A stretch of 64,000 nucleotides of DNA from Bactericera cockerelli (GCA_024516035.1 CM044967.1:2264383-2328382); one strand, 5' to 3'. Counted from the first letter of the stretch, positions 1-9,762 are shown. Notes: generated from the letters alone by a model not told the origin. Program-made: numbers and translations.

Positions 1-570
<570 letters not shown>

Positions 571-744
571 GATTTTCATTCATTTTCATGTATCCTTTTA
601 TAAAAGGAATGTTCATCATTCATTATTCCCACATGGAAAGTTTGAAACAATGAGAATCCACGAGTTCACAGACATTACAGGTCAGGTAACCCAAGAGTTC
701 AAAAATTAACTTTTGCGAATTGCTACAGACCAAAAGAAATACAT

Positions 745-832
745 AAGTATAAGTATAAGTAGTGCTTTATTTAGACTGTCAGCGCAAGACAGGTAGTCCC
801 ATTATGCCAACAGTTTCATAATGTGATGTTCA
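745..832 (-). repeat. dispersed repeat fragment
   Basis: The segment with TAGACTGTCAGCGCAAGACA followed by GGTAGTCCCAT recurs in the opposite orientation at about 19,065-19,130. Family unknown; no coding content seen. Confidence 0.55.
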
Positions 833-852
833 ATAAATAAATAAATACATAA

Positions 853-906
853 TAGCAAAGAGGGTTGGACGGCAGTGATTGCCATAGGCAATAATCACGC
901 TCTTTT
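853..906 (+). repeat. LINE 3'-end hairpin fragment
   Basis: GGGTTGGACGGCAGTGATTGCC, ATA, then GGCAATAATCAC is a degenerate copy of the stem-loop seen at the 3' ends of LINE copies elsewhere in the window (6,540; 26,490; 29,405; 42,388; 49,990). It is a very short remnant. Confidence 0.5.
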
Positions 907-1040
907 ATATTTATTTTTATTTCATACTTTAATGTCAATTAAATAGTTCAAAAATGAAAACATTGTTACACTTTTTCATTAAACTCATGGCGTGTGTCAA
1001 AAATCAACACACAGTTTCAATTTTTCATGAGAATCAATTT

Positions 1041-1170
1041 GAACAAGATCAATGAACCGTGTCTTTTGAGTCGGACATTTATGTTTCAAACTCACTCAAC
1101 AAGATCAATGAACCATGTCTTTTGAGTCGGATCATTTATGTTTCAAACTCACTCAACAAGATCAATGACA
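1041..1170. repeat. 57-bp tandem repeat, left part of split array
   Basis: Two and a half units of about 57 bp beginning AACAAGATCAATGAACC and ending CAAACTCACTC (unit starts 1042, 1098, 1155). The array resumes at about 4,316 on the far side of the LINE, so the LINE was inserted within it. Confidence 0.85.
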
Positions 1171-1197
1171 TTTCGTGTCATTGATCTTGTTGAGTGA
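1149..1197. repeat. 22-bp perfect inverted repeat at LINE 5' junction
   Basis: 1149-1170 and 1176-1197 are perfect reverse complements separated by TTTCG. The left arm is ordinary tandem-repeat (target) sequence. The right arm is an inverted copy of it joined directly to LINE sequence. This looks like a fold-back or template-switch product made when the 5' end of the insertion was joined. Confidence 0.85.
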
Positions 1198-4112
1198 TTC
1201 ACACACAACCATCAACAGCTCCTCCACTTCAACCTCTTGCAACTGTAAATCAAACCTTGAAAACCAAGTTTTCAAGTTTCCCTAAATGTTTTAAGGCTGT
1301 GCATTTGAATGCCCAGAGTGTTATGCCACACCTACATGAATTAAGAACCATTGTCGATGGCGTGGACTTACATGCAGTTCTTATTGGTGAATCATGGCTT
1401 AAGCCCGATTTATCAAGCAGCGTGGTTGACATTCCTGGGTATTCACTTGTTAGGCATGACCGCGTTAGGAGAGGTGGTGGAGTTGCGATGTATTTACGAG
1501 ATGATCTTCCTCATAAGATTGTCTCGTGTAGTGAATCCACTTCGAATCCATGTTTTGAATATATGGCGGTGGAAATAAAATTGAAATTTTCAAAACTCTT
1601 GGCTGTGGTGGTATATAAGGCGCCAGATGTTGGTGTTAGTGAACTCACCATACTAGAGGATTTATTGACGGAACGAATTAGTCAATATGAACATCTAATT
1701 ATTATGGGTGACTTTAATGTAAATATTTTACATTCATCCGATCATTCAACTTGCCGCCTGAATGAAATATTGACATTGTTTGGTCTATCTGTTCTTCCTT
1801 CGGGACCCACTCATCACCATCTGGATGCCCGACCATCGACACAGATAGATCTGACTCTCACTGCACAGACCGAGAGGGTTAAGCTCTATGGTCAGTTACC
1901 GACCCCTGGGATCTCGAGGCATGACATGCTTTATGTTGCCTACTCTGTGAAGGTACCCAAGTACCCTGTACAAAATATCAGGTATCGGGATCTCAGGAGG
2001 CTGGACAATGAGCTGTTGTCGGATCATCTTTCTGCTGTCGATTGGAACAGTACCACATCGGGCACTTCTGTGGATGATGTACTGTGTGCTTTCACAGGGT
2101 TCTTTCTGGAAGTGTTCGATGAGGTTGCACCGCTTGTTGAGAAGCGTGTTACTCGTCCACCCATTCCGTGGATGAGCTCTGAAATTGAATCCAGTATGGC
2201 TCTTAGAGACCGCCTGTGGAGTAAATTCAAGAAATCACGCAGTGACAATGATAGAAATGCCTACAAGATTCAGAAGAATCGTACTAATTACCTTGTTCGT
2301 CGTGCGAAACGGTGCTTTGCTGGCGGCATTCTGAAGGGTGGGTCAAAATCTACCTGGAGGAAATTGAACTCCTTGGGCATCGGGAACTTAAAGTCATCTC
2401 CTCCAGTCACCTTCGGGCTGGATGAGCTGAATGAGTTCTTCGTGTCCGTAGTTCCTCGTCCATGCCCCCTCGTTAAGAGGACCATTCTGGATGGTATTGA
2501 AAATAACGTTTTTGTTTTTGATACCATACCTTCTGATGTGTGGTTCTCTTTTGAGGAGGTATCGGAGGAAGCCGTCAGTACAGTGATTCGCGCTATCAGA
2601 TCAAAGGCTAGGGGATTCGATGAAATCGACATTTCTATGGTGAGGATGTCTTTGGATCTTATCCTCCCATCGATCACACGGATTTTTAACCTATCCTTGA
2701 CGTCTGGAGTATTTCCATCGGAATGGAGATCGGCAGAGATTATACCTTTGAATAAGGTCTCAAGTCCTGCCTCCTGTAGCGATTTCCGCCCGGTGGCAAT
2801 ACTGCCAGTTCTTTCTAAAGCCCTGGAAAAGGTTGCTTCTCAGCAGATCTTGCAATACATCGAAGCATTTGACTTGTTCGACCCTGTTCAATCCGGATTC
2901 CGTCGAGGCCATAGCACGTCTACTGCTCTTCTTAGAGTGACAGACGATATTCGTTTGGCAATCGACGCCAGAAAAGTGACTATTTTGGTGCTCTTGGATA
3001 TGAGCAAGGCGTTCGATTCCGTCGACTTTGATGTATTGCTGGCAATCTTGGGCAAGTTTCGTTTTTCAGGGTCTGCTTTGTCTTGGATAGGTAGTTACCT
3101 TCGAGGACGAAGGCAGCGTGTTAAACAGCGCTGCTCTGTCTCTGGATGGAGAGACATCTCTTCAGGCGTCCCGCAAGGTTCCGTCCTGGGCCCTCTACTT
3201 TTTTCTCTGTACATATCTGGTCTCCGGCGAGTCTTTAAATATTGCAAATACCATGTCTATGCAGACGATATTCAGATATATACACATTGCTTGGTTGGGG
3301 AACTCGCTGAGACAATATGTGTGTTGAATAGAGAGCTAGAGGTTTTCCAGAGTTGGGCCAGCGAGCTGTTTTTGTCCCCGAATCCTGCTAAATCCAAGGC
3401 ACTCATCCTTGGAACACGTTATTTCTGTTCATCAGTTCTCCCAACCCTTAATCTGCCACCTCTGGTTCTGTCCGGTACAGCTATACCAGTTGTGAATGAT
3501 GCTAAGAACTTGGGAGTTCTGATTGATGATTCCTTAACCTGGACGAATCATGTTAGTCATGTGCGGAAGAGGGTGTTCTTCTGTTTGTACACATTGGGAA
3601 AATTTAAACATATTTTCCCAATGGATCTTAAAAGAAGACTTATTGAGTCACTCGTGTTTCCGCACTTTGACTACTGTGACTCCGTCTATGGTGGATTTGG
3701 TGTGGACTTAGGACACAAATTACAGTTGGCTCAAAATGCATGTGTGAGATATGTGTGCAATCTGCGAAAATTTGATCATGTTTCACCTTCCTATTCCCAG
3801 CTGGGTTGGATAAGATTAGATCAACGGCGTGATCTTCACGCCCTGACTCTCTTATTCAAAACACTTAGCTCAGAAAAGCCACAGTACTTACGCAGTGCTT
3901 TCTGCTATTTATCCGATATAAGCAGATACAATACGAGGTCTCAAAGCTCTAAAGACTTGGAGATTCCTTGTCATAGATCTTCAGCATACACAAAGTCATT
4001 CCATGTTCGGGTTTCACGTCTTTGGAATGCGCTGCCAGTTGAAATCAGACATGCGCTGAGTGCTCCCAGCTTTATTCATTCGATCAAACAGTTATATGCT
4101 GCTGATCAATGA
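1194..4112 (+). CDS. non-LTR retrotransposon ORF2 (endonuclease + reverse transcriptase), 5'-truncated
   Basis: The protein copies LINE RNA into the genome by target-primed reverse transcription. It starts with an apurinic-type endonuclease domain (LNAQS at about residues 39-43, GDFN at 172-175, SRHD near 245). The reverse transcriptase follows from about 510 to 760, with SGFRRGHST, GVPQGS near 658 and the catalytic YADD at 689-692. The C-terminus carries the RLWNALP motif common in CR1/Jockey-group elements. The frame is open for about 970 codons without a frameshift. The first in-frame codon after the TGA at 1191 is GTG and the first ATG (1323) lies inside the endonuclease, so the true N-terminus and any ORF1 are missing. 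The copy is therefore a recent, 5'-truncated insertion and is probably not autonomous. I infer the superfamily from motif style and cannot separate CR1 from Jockey by eye. Confidence 0.93.
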   Translation: MIHTQPSTAPPLQPLATVNQTLKTKFSSFPKCFKAVHLNAQSVMPHLHELRTIVDGVDLHAVLIGESWLKPDLSSSVVDIPGYSLVRHDRVRRGGGVAMYLRDDLPHKIVSCSESTSNPCFEYMAVEIKLKFSKLLAVVVYKAPDVGVSELTILEDLLTERISQYEHLIIMGDFNVNILHSSDHSTCRLNEILTLFGLSVLPSGPTHHHLDARPSTQIDLTLTAQTERVKLYGQLPTPGISRHDMLYVAYSVKVPKYPVQNIRYRDLRRLDNELLSDHLSAVDWNSTTSGTSVDDVLCAFTGFFLEVFDEVAPLVEKRVTRPPIPWMSSEIESSMALRDRLWSKFKKSRSDNDRNAYKIQKNRTNYLVRRAKRCFAGGILKGGSKSTWRKLNSLGIGNLKSSPPVTFGLDELNEFFVSVVPRPCPLVKRTILDGIENNVFVFDTIPSDVWFSFEEVSEEAVSTVIRAIRSKARGFDEIDISMVRMSLDLILPSITRIFNLSLTSGVFPSEWRSAEIIPLNKVSSPASCSDFRPVAILPVLSKALEKVASQQILQYIEAFDLFDPVQSGFRRGHSTSTALLRVTDDIRLAIDARKVTILVLLDMSKAFDSVDFDVLLAILGKFRFSGSALSWIGSYLRGRRQRVKQRCSVSGWRDISSGVPQGSVLGPLLFSLYISGLRRVFKYCKYHVYADDIQIYTHCLVGELAETICVLNRELEVFQSWASELFLSPNPAKSKALILGTRYFCSSVLPTLNLPPLVLSGTAIPVVNDAKNLGVLIDDSLTWTNHVSHVRKRVFFCLYTLGKFKHIFPMDLKRRLIESLVFPHFDYCDSVYGGFGVDLGHKLQLAQNACVRYVCNLRKFDHVSPSYSQLGWIRLDQRRDLHALTLLFKTLSSEKPQYLRSAFCYLSDISRYNTRSQSSKDLEIPCHRSSAYTKSFHVRVSRLWNALPVEIRHALSAPSFIHSIKQLYAADQ

Positions 4113-4317
4113 GCCTTCTTCTTCTATTTCTTTCTTGGGTGTGACATTTTATTTTATTTATTTTTCTCTCTATCTCTTCTTTTTCTACTTTCCCCTTGTC
4201 TGACCATCGGGTTTTGCCTTGTGGAATGATTGAGGGGAAATCATCGGTTGGGTGGAAGAGCTCACAGTGTGAGAATCCTGCCGTTAAAGCCATAAAAAAA
4301 AAAAAAAAAAAAAAAAA
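4113..4317 (+). other. LINE 3' UTR with terminal stem-loop and poly(A)
   Basis: Contains GGTTGGGTGGAAGAG, a short stem CTCACA/GTGTGAG, then AATCCTGCCGTTAAAGCC and A24. The same order (GGTTGGGTGGAAGAG, a different stem, then AACCCCGCCC) is seen in truncated copies elsewhere in the window. This suggests a conserved 3' structure recognised by the reverse transcriptase. Confidence 0.7.
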
Positions 4318-4566
4318 TGAACCATGTCTTTTGAGTCGGACATTTATGTTTCAAACTCACTCAACAAGATCAATGAACCATGTCTTTTGAGTCGGATCAT
4401 TTATGTTTCAAACTCACTCAACAAGATCAATGAACCGTGTCTTTTGAGTCGGATCATTTATCTTTCATCTTCACTCATTTTCCTCTCTGTTAATTTCAAT
4501 GTTGATAGGTATTGGTTCTGCGTTGTTTAAAGGAAAAATCTTTTCTCTTGCTCCCTTTTAATATTA
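4318..4566. repeat. 57-bp tandem repeat, right part, and downstream CT-rich unit
   Basis: Unit starts at 4363 and 4420 continue the array found before the LINE. The last unit runs into a longer module (CATTTTCCTCTCTGTT ... CTCCCTTTTAATAT) that recurs at 5,558 and 5,754. Confidence 0.8.
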
Positions 4567-4939
4567 CAGTAGAACCCCGTTATTATGATCCCCGATATTA
4601 TGAACTTCGGTTAAAATGACCTTTTTTCCGGCCGATCTTCTTTTTTTCTTCGAGAAGTTTTTTACGAAATGGAAATTTCCTCTCGTTCTAGACTTCTTGA
4701 ACTCCTCACAATAGTTCTATGTACATATATATATTTTGTATTTGTGTACCTAATCTGTGCCTAAATTAACATTCAAATATACATGTACCCCCGTTCATAT
4801 ATTATGTTCAAAATTTGATTTATTTCCCTTATTTTACCTATAACTATATGGAACAAGGATATTATGAACTTTTACATTGAACCCAGCTATTATGAACTAC
4901 CCCTGGTCCCAATTAGTTCATAATAACGTTGTTCTACTG
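4567..4939. mobile_element. pogo/Tigger-like MITE, 373 bp
   Basis: Terminal inverted repeats start CAGTAGAAC and pair over about 24 bp with the end GTTCTACTG. A TA dinucleotide flanks each side (4565-4566, 4940-4941), the target duplication typical of the Tc1/mariner/pogo superfamily. No transposase frame is present. Related repeat units at about 5,700 and 5,905 have uninterrupted CAATATTAATTTC at the equivalent point, which is a natural empty site. Confidence 0.85.
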
Positions 4940-5023
4940 TAATTTCAATATTATTCTCTTTTTTATGAAACAATTTTCACCACGGCAGTGTCCGAAGTGG
5001 TAGGTTATATTTAACAGAGTAAA

Positions 5024-5386
5024 CCAGCCTCCGTGGCGTAACGGTTGTGACTACTGCACGTAATTCAGAGATCCTGAGTTCGATCCCCGGTCGGAGCAGA
5101 TTTTTCACAGAAAATTCTATTCCCTCCGTACATGTGAGGCTGGCAATTCCGGCCCTACCCAGGCTGGGTGAGGTGAATGTGGGTAGCTGGTACGATTCCC
5201 AGCGGATGGAGGGTAGAACCCCCGTCCTGTCTACCTCAAGTCAAGACGTTAAAACCAAATAGAATCATCAATGGACATGAAAGGAGCCTAGACATTGGAT
5301 CTGGGCGTCCATATAATCCTCTCACCACCGTGATTTAGGTATCAATACCTATCTCACGGACACGGAATTATTAATTATTATTATTT
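5024..5386 (+). mobile_element. SINE-A, tRNA-headed, full-length
   Basis: Head has an A-box-like segment (CCGTGGCGTAACGG) and a B-box (GAGTTCGATCCCCGG). The body includes GGCCCTACCCAGGCTGGGTG and CGATTCCCAGCG. The 3' part has CGTCCATATAATCCTCTCAC and an ATT-rich tail. ATTTAACAGA lies just before the head (5010-5019 region) and again after the tail, a likely target duplication. Other copies: 34,096, 38,594 and 51,191. Confidence 0.88.
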
Positions 5387-5485
5387 AACAGAATTAATAT
5401 ACAATTATGAGTTTATAATGAACATGTGAAATTACAAATTAATAGTAAATATGCAATTACAAATTAATGGTACATATATTATGTT

Positions 5486-5510
5486 TTTTTTTTTTTTTTT
5501 TTTTTTTTTT
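5486..5510. repeat. poly(T) run
   Basis: About 24 consecutive T. It may be the tail of a minus-strand retroposon but no body is recognisable beside it. Confidence 0.6.
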
Positions 5511-5557
5511 CAACAGAGCTTGAGGTTATTATTCTCTTTTGTATCTACCTACTCTGT

Positions 5558-5938
5558 ACAAGATCAATGAACTGTGTCTTTTGAGTCGGATCAATAATCT
5601 TTCATCCTCACTCATTTTCCTCTCTGTTAATTTCAATAATTTCTCAGTATGTACCAATTCTGTTCTCTGTTCTTTTAAGGAAAATCTTTTCTCTCCCTCC
5701 CTTTCAATATTAATTTCAATAATCTCTTTCGAATGTAGAATGAATGTACTCCGTACGAGATCAATGAACCGTGTCTTTTGAGTCGGATCATTTATCTTTC
5801 ATCCTCCCTCATTTTCCTATCTGTTAATTTTAATCATCTCTCAGTAGGTACTTTTTTTTTCTCTCTCTCTCCCTTTTAGGAAAATATTTTCTCTCTCTCC
5901 CTTTCAATATTAATTTCAATATTCTCTTTCTCAGAAAT
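5558..5938. repeat. two copies of the ~195-bp extended tandem-repeat module
   Basis: Copies start near 5,558 and 5,754. Each has GATCAATGAAC, TGTCTTTTGAGTCGGATCA, TTTCATCCTC, CTCTGTTAATTT and CTCCCTTTCAATATTAA. They are divergent relatives of the array split by the LINE and carry the intact pre-insertion site of the 4,567 MITE. Confidence 0.75.
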
Positions 5939-6013
5939 AATGTGATTAATTTCATTTTGGTTCAGTAAACTGTCGTTCAAATGATTCGTCTAGGCATTTT
6001 CTTTTCTTTTTGT

Positions 6014-6190
6014 AGTCACCGTGGCCGAGTGAGTTAGGGCGCTAGGCGTAGGTACTCAGTACTTGTATGTTACCACGAGAGGAAAAATTAGTAGCTGCTT
6101 TAATGTGAGCAGCTCCCAATGGCGGAATCATAGGCAAAAATAAGATATTGTGGTATTGAGGATGCGGAAAAATCCATTAATTCTCCGTTT
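6014..6190 (+). mobile_element. SINE-D, internally deleted
   Basis: Starts GTCACCGTGGCCGAGTGAGT and continues to GCTGCTTTAATGTGAGCAGC and GGCAAAAATAAGATATT. It matches the copy at 58,222 but lacks most of the B-box region present there. Confidence 0.7.
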
Positions 6191-6442
6191 AAACATTCTT
6201 TGAGAAGTCAGAAATAAGTCACTCATTGTTGAATGTCTTTACATTATAATTTTGATTATACTTAGAAAAATATAGACTAGCATGTTACAACTTCCACAAG
6301 GGCCACAAAGACGATTGCCTCAATTTCACACCGACTGAACTCTGCAGGGATCAGTGGACACGTTTTGTACATTAGTTTCATGTACTACTATGTAATTATC
6401 ACCGTGGTATATGTATTCTGTTGGATTGTTTTTCTATACCTT

Positions 6443-6588
6443 ATATTATTATTATTATTATGAAATTCTTTATTAGAAGAACATAATTATCTACAAACAT
6501 ATGGTAAATTGAAATACAAAATTGACAATATTAATATAAGGGTGGAAGAGATTGCCTATGGCAATCTCTTCCACCCAACCCTTATATG
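6443..6588 (-). mobile_element. truncated LINE 3' end with perfect 37-bp palindrome
   Basis: Read on the minus strand it goes from GGGTTGGGTGGAAGAG through a stem-loop to an A/T-rich segment, AATAAAG and an ATA-repeat tail. 6540-6556 and 6560-6576 are perfect 17-bp inverted repeats around TAT. Other copies pair only over the inner 6-8 bp. Confidence 0.7.
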
Positions 6589-6737
6589 TGTAATGGAAAG
6601 TATTTTTTTTGTCAGTAAACTTTGTGCCAGTGTGGTTTGGCACTAGATTTAGTGGAAAATTTTTTAGTATGTGCTTTGGATATTTGAAGTATTCTTGAAC
6701 TAAGACAAGTGCAATGAACCCTTTGTAATTTATTTAC

Positions 6738-6960
6738 ATAAATTACAAAGGGCTGGATAATTACCTGGGGCAATCTCCTACCATCCTAGGAACATCTAGA
6801 AATTCCTAAGAACATCCAGAAGTTCTTGAAGAATTAAAAATTCAAATCAGGAACATTTATAAGTTCCTAAGAGCTCTAGGAACAACTAAAAGTTCCTAGG
6901 AACTTCGCGATGTTCCTAGGGCGCTAAGAAACTTTTAGAAAGTCCTGAAATCGGGAAGTT
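6738..6960. repeat. degenerate hairpin remnant and short AGGAACNT repeats
   Basis: AAAGGGCTGG...CCTGGGGCAATCTCCTACC is a decayed LINE 3' hairpin. From 6,785 to 6,960 the motif (C)CTAGGAAC or TAAGTTCCT recurs on both strands many times at 15-25-bp spacing. Nature unknown. Confidence 0.5.
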
Positions 6961-7110
6961 CCTGCAACATGTATACTTGTACATCAATAAAATTGTATGG
7001 GCATTGTTCATTATTGTTAATGGTAGATGTATTCTTCACTGGGTGGCTCCCTACTATTGTTGATGCTATCCACCCAATGATAATGATAGTAAAATTAATG
7101 ATAAAAATTA

Positions 7111-7336
7111 GCCAGCGTCGATGGCGCATTGAATGCGCCGGTTCTCGTAGGATCACCGAAGTTAAGCAACGTCCAGCGAAGTGAAGACATCGTGATGCTG
7201 GCATTCCGGCCCAACCCAGGCTGGCTGAGGTCAATGTGTGTAGCAGGTTTGTAATTTTCCTGCGAATGGAGGGTAAAACAGCAGTCTTGTATGAACATGC
7301 AGTTGAAAAACGACGTTAAACTATAATAAAACAAAA
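7111..7336 (+). mobile_element. 5S-rRNA-derived SINE, full-length
   Basis: The first ~75 bp resemble eukaryotic 5S rRNA: GCCAGCGTCGATGGCGC, TGAAT, CGGTTCTCGTAGGATCACCG and GTTAAGCAACGTC. These include the 5S internal promoter region. The head is followed by the same body as SINE-A (GGCCCAACCCAGGCTGG, GCGAATGGAGGGTAAAAC) and ends with AACATGCAGTTGAAA and CGACGTTAAA. Other copies: 9,638, 39,757 (-), 40,566 and 61,255 (-). No protein is encoded. Confidence 0.88.
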
Positions 7337-7507
7337 CAAAGATAAACATTATTATTACGATTATGACAATCATACTATTACGAGTAATACTATAGCAAAG
7401 CCAGATGACCTTCTCAACAATTTACAGATTGCGAAATTGGGAACATTGCAAAAGCAGACAAGATTAGAATTTTGTACAAATATAACATTAACTACCTAAT
7501 TTTATTA

Positions 7508-7865
7508 TGTTGTTCTTGTTGTACAAACTTGGCTATAGCTGGAAGAGGGAATGATGGTCTCCAGCCAACTTTATTTCAAAGTTGGCTCGTCCTGAACCAC
7601 ACCTTTCTATGTGTGATCAACCATCGTAAGGACTTGGGCTTTTCCTTTATAAGCCATTAAACCCTTAGTAAATTGCAAGCTAGCCTGGCTTGTAAAGGTT
7701 GGCTAGTCTGTTCTCTGTTTATGATCCTCTAGAGAGACACTGGTCTTCTCCCTATTTAACGTCCCCTAGCCAGACAAGTTTCGACTGTATTTATAAAAAG
7801 TTACCTTCAGAAGAGCATACGGTTTTCTCCCTATTTAACGTCTCCCAGCCAGACTACTAATTTTA
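7508..7865 (+). mobile_element. family I repeat, copy 1
   Basis: Has TTGGCTATAGCTGGA, GGTCTCCAGCCAACTTTATT, GTGTGATCAACCATCGT, AGCCATTAAACCCTTAG and ends with two units of the 38-40-bp motif CTTCTCCCTATTTAACGTC...CCAGCCAGAC. Four other copies lie at 38,266 (-), 44,593, 45,770 (-) and 51,755 (-). Class unresolved; no open frame. Confidence 0.75.
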
Positions 7866-7945
7866 TTATTTTTCTGAAGGGTTATAACACTTATATAACA
7901 GGCCACGAAGGCCTAAAACCTTCACAAATCAGTTATTCTTTAGTG

Positions 7946-8089
7946 CAGCGGTTCCCAACCTTTTTATTTTTAAAACAATTTTGCGGCCCACCTTACTTAT
8001 ATTGCACTATTTTAATATTATTTCTTGAGTTTCGGCCAGCATGCGGCCCAGTAGCGAGCTGCCCGCGGCCCACCGGTTGGGAACCGCTG
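7946..8089. mobile_element. hAT-like MITE, 144 bp
   Basis: Terminal inverted repeats CAGCGGTTCCCAACC and GGTTGGGAACCGCTG are perfect over 15 bp. Flanking 8-mers CTTTAGTG (7938-7945) and GTTTAGTG (8090-8097) match at 7 of 8 positions, as expected for the 8-bp duplication of hAT elements. No coding capacity. Confidence 0.87.
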
Positions 8090-8097
8090 GTTTAGTG

Positions 8098-8965
8098 CAT
8101 AACTTTGACAGTCAGTTCTTACAGTTCTTGTGTCTTCATACTTGAGGTTTGGAGATTCCTTGGTTGATGGCTCCGGAACAATTTCAACTACCTATTTATA
8201 GAAACTAAGAAATGCCTGGAGCAAAAATTGCACAGAGCAGATATAGTAATCCTGGAATGGAGTAGTTTTACATGATCAATCAGTGCAATTATACAATAAA
8301 TTACAGAAAATAAGTTTTATGTATCTATTAATGTAGATTATCTTCCCTTGTATAAAAAAGAAAATGAGTTTTATTGAAAAGAAAAGTAGATATTGCTGAA
8401 GATTAAGTTACAGGTGATCAATTTATGAAGCTAGCCAATTAGCAGAAAACAGTAATTGTAGATACAAAAGCCGTGTTTTTCTTTTGGATTAAATTTTTTT
8501 CCAGGTTCGGATTCTTCCAAATATTTCTATTTTCTTCCAAGTTTAGCTTCCCCACAATTCGTGAAAGAAAAATGCATTTCGGTACTTTTAAAGATAAGCA
8601 ATGGAAAAATGTAAACAAACCAGGTTAAAGAAATGGAAGCAAGAAATACATTTTGGATAACCAAACTGGGAGAAGATTTCTCCTCTTTTCGTTTTCTTCC
8701 AAAAGAAAAATAACTTTCTTTCAGTTCATCCATTTTATTCCATTTGAGTTTGAATGGGTGGAAAGAAAAATACGGCTAAATGCTCACTTTCTATAATATG
8801 TATGGAAAAGTGAGAAGTTGCAAACATATTATACATACTTTACACACATTTTATACATTGATATCAGAAAATTCAGGGACAGCTGTTTTAAGCTAGTTAT
8901 CTCTTGTCAGCCGACATTTTTATTAACTGTAATTACTTAGTACTCAATTTTATGTGCTTCAATAG
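8098..8965. other. gene-free AT-rich stretch
   Basis: No gene, RNA or recognisable repeat seen. Includes a pair-like motif AAAAGTGAGAAGTTG at about 8,808 that recurs widely in the window (family L edge). Confidence 0.6.
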
Positions 8966-8969
8966 TTAA

Positions 8970-9045
8970 AAAAAAAGCCCTGTGTGACTGCTGGAGTAAA
9001 AGGAATTTTCTGTCTTACCTCGCCAGAAAAACCAGATATTTTTTT
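8970..9045 (+). repeat. family F SINE tail fragment
   Basis: TGACTGCTGGAGTAAAAGG and CTTACCTCG match the 3' tail seen at 24,236 and, inverted, at 28,045. No head is attached. Confidence 0.6.
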
Positions 9046-9429
9046 TCTTCTTTTTTAAAAAAAAAAAAAATGTTTGCCCATGAAATATTGTTATTAGATC
9101 TTAGTTTTAGCTCAATGGTTCCTATCCAATTGGGATTTATCCATTATTTGACCATATCAAAAGAGGTATTCTATATGATTCTTTTTTCATACAATTAGTA
9201 CAAATGTAAAAGTGAGAAATTGTACTATTAACTAATACATTGCTATAGTAAGCTCTCAGAGACTTCATTGCGGGTATAACCATTAAAATTGTGACATAAA
9301 ACACCTAAAGCCATAATTCCCATTTATTGCATTTCCTCTGTAGTCATAAAAGTGGATCAGGCAACATGACAGCCTCGGGCTTTCTACTCTTGAGGATTTC
9401 TTTGTTTCTACATGAAACAGAAAGCTCCT

Positions 9430-9573
9430 TCCTAACCCTAAGAGTTATATTACTATTTGGTCACAAACTCAAATTAATGAGCACAAATTCATGCACTGGG
9501 TGGGATTCGAACCCACGGATCCCTACGCTACCTGGATTACCACACTAGCGTCTTAACCACTTGACTACCTACT
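9430..9573 (-). mobile_element. SINE-C, truncated
   Basis: The minus strand reads TAGTCAAGTGGTTAAGACGC, GGTAATCCAGGTAGCG, GGTTCGAATCCCACCCAG and then GAGTTTGTGACC. It has a tRNA-like A-box and B-box. It lacks the TTTGAGCATTAACCTCGCC tail found in full copies. Confidence 0.78.
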
Positions 9574-9637
9574 ACATATGCACGGTTTCTATAGATCTAT
9601 CTGGATAGAAACTACTGAAAGATCAACAAAATACTAA

Positions 9638-9762
9638 CCAACGTCAATGGCGCGTTGAATGCACCGGTTCTCGTAGGATCACCGAAGTCAAGCAACGTCC
9701 AGCGAGGTGAAGACTTTGTGATGCTGACACTCCAGCCCAACCCAGGCTGGGTGAGATCAAGG
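9638..9762 (+). mobile_element. 5S-SINE, 3'-truncated
   Basis: Head CCAACGTCAATGGCGCG, then TCTCGTAGGATCACCG and AGCAACGTCCAGCGAGG, then AACCCAGGCTGGGTGAG. It stops in mid-body. Confidence 0.8.

Larger units (their letters stand above)
1171..4317 (+). mobile_element. 5'-truncated CR1/Jockey-type LINE insertion
   Basis: It runs from filler at the 5' junction through the ORF and a ~180-bp 3' UTR to a 24-A tail (4294-4317). The tail is followed directly by TGAACCATG, which continues the interrupted 57-bp tandem repeat. ATGA/AATGA occurs on both sides and could be a short target-site duplication, but the A-run and the repeat make its length ambiguous. Confidence 0.9.

Noticed and set aside
7111..7190. 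A 5S rRNA gene
   Set aside because: Similarity stops after ~75 bp and continues into SINE body; the remaining 5S sequence and terminator are missing.
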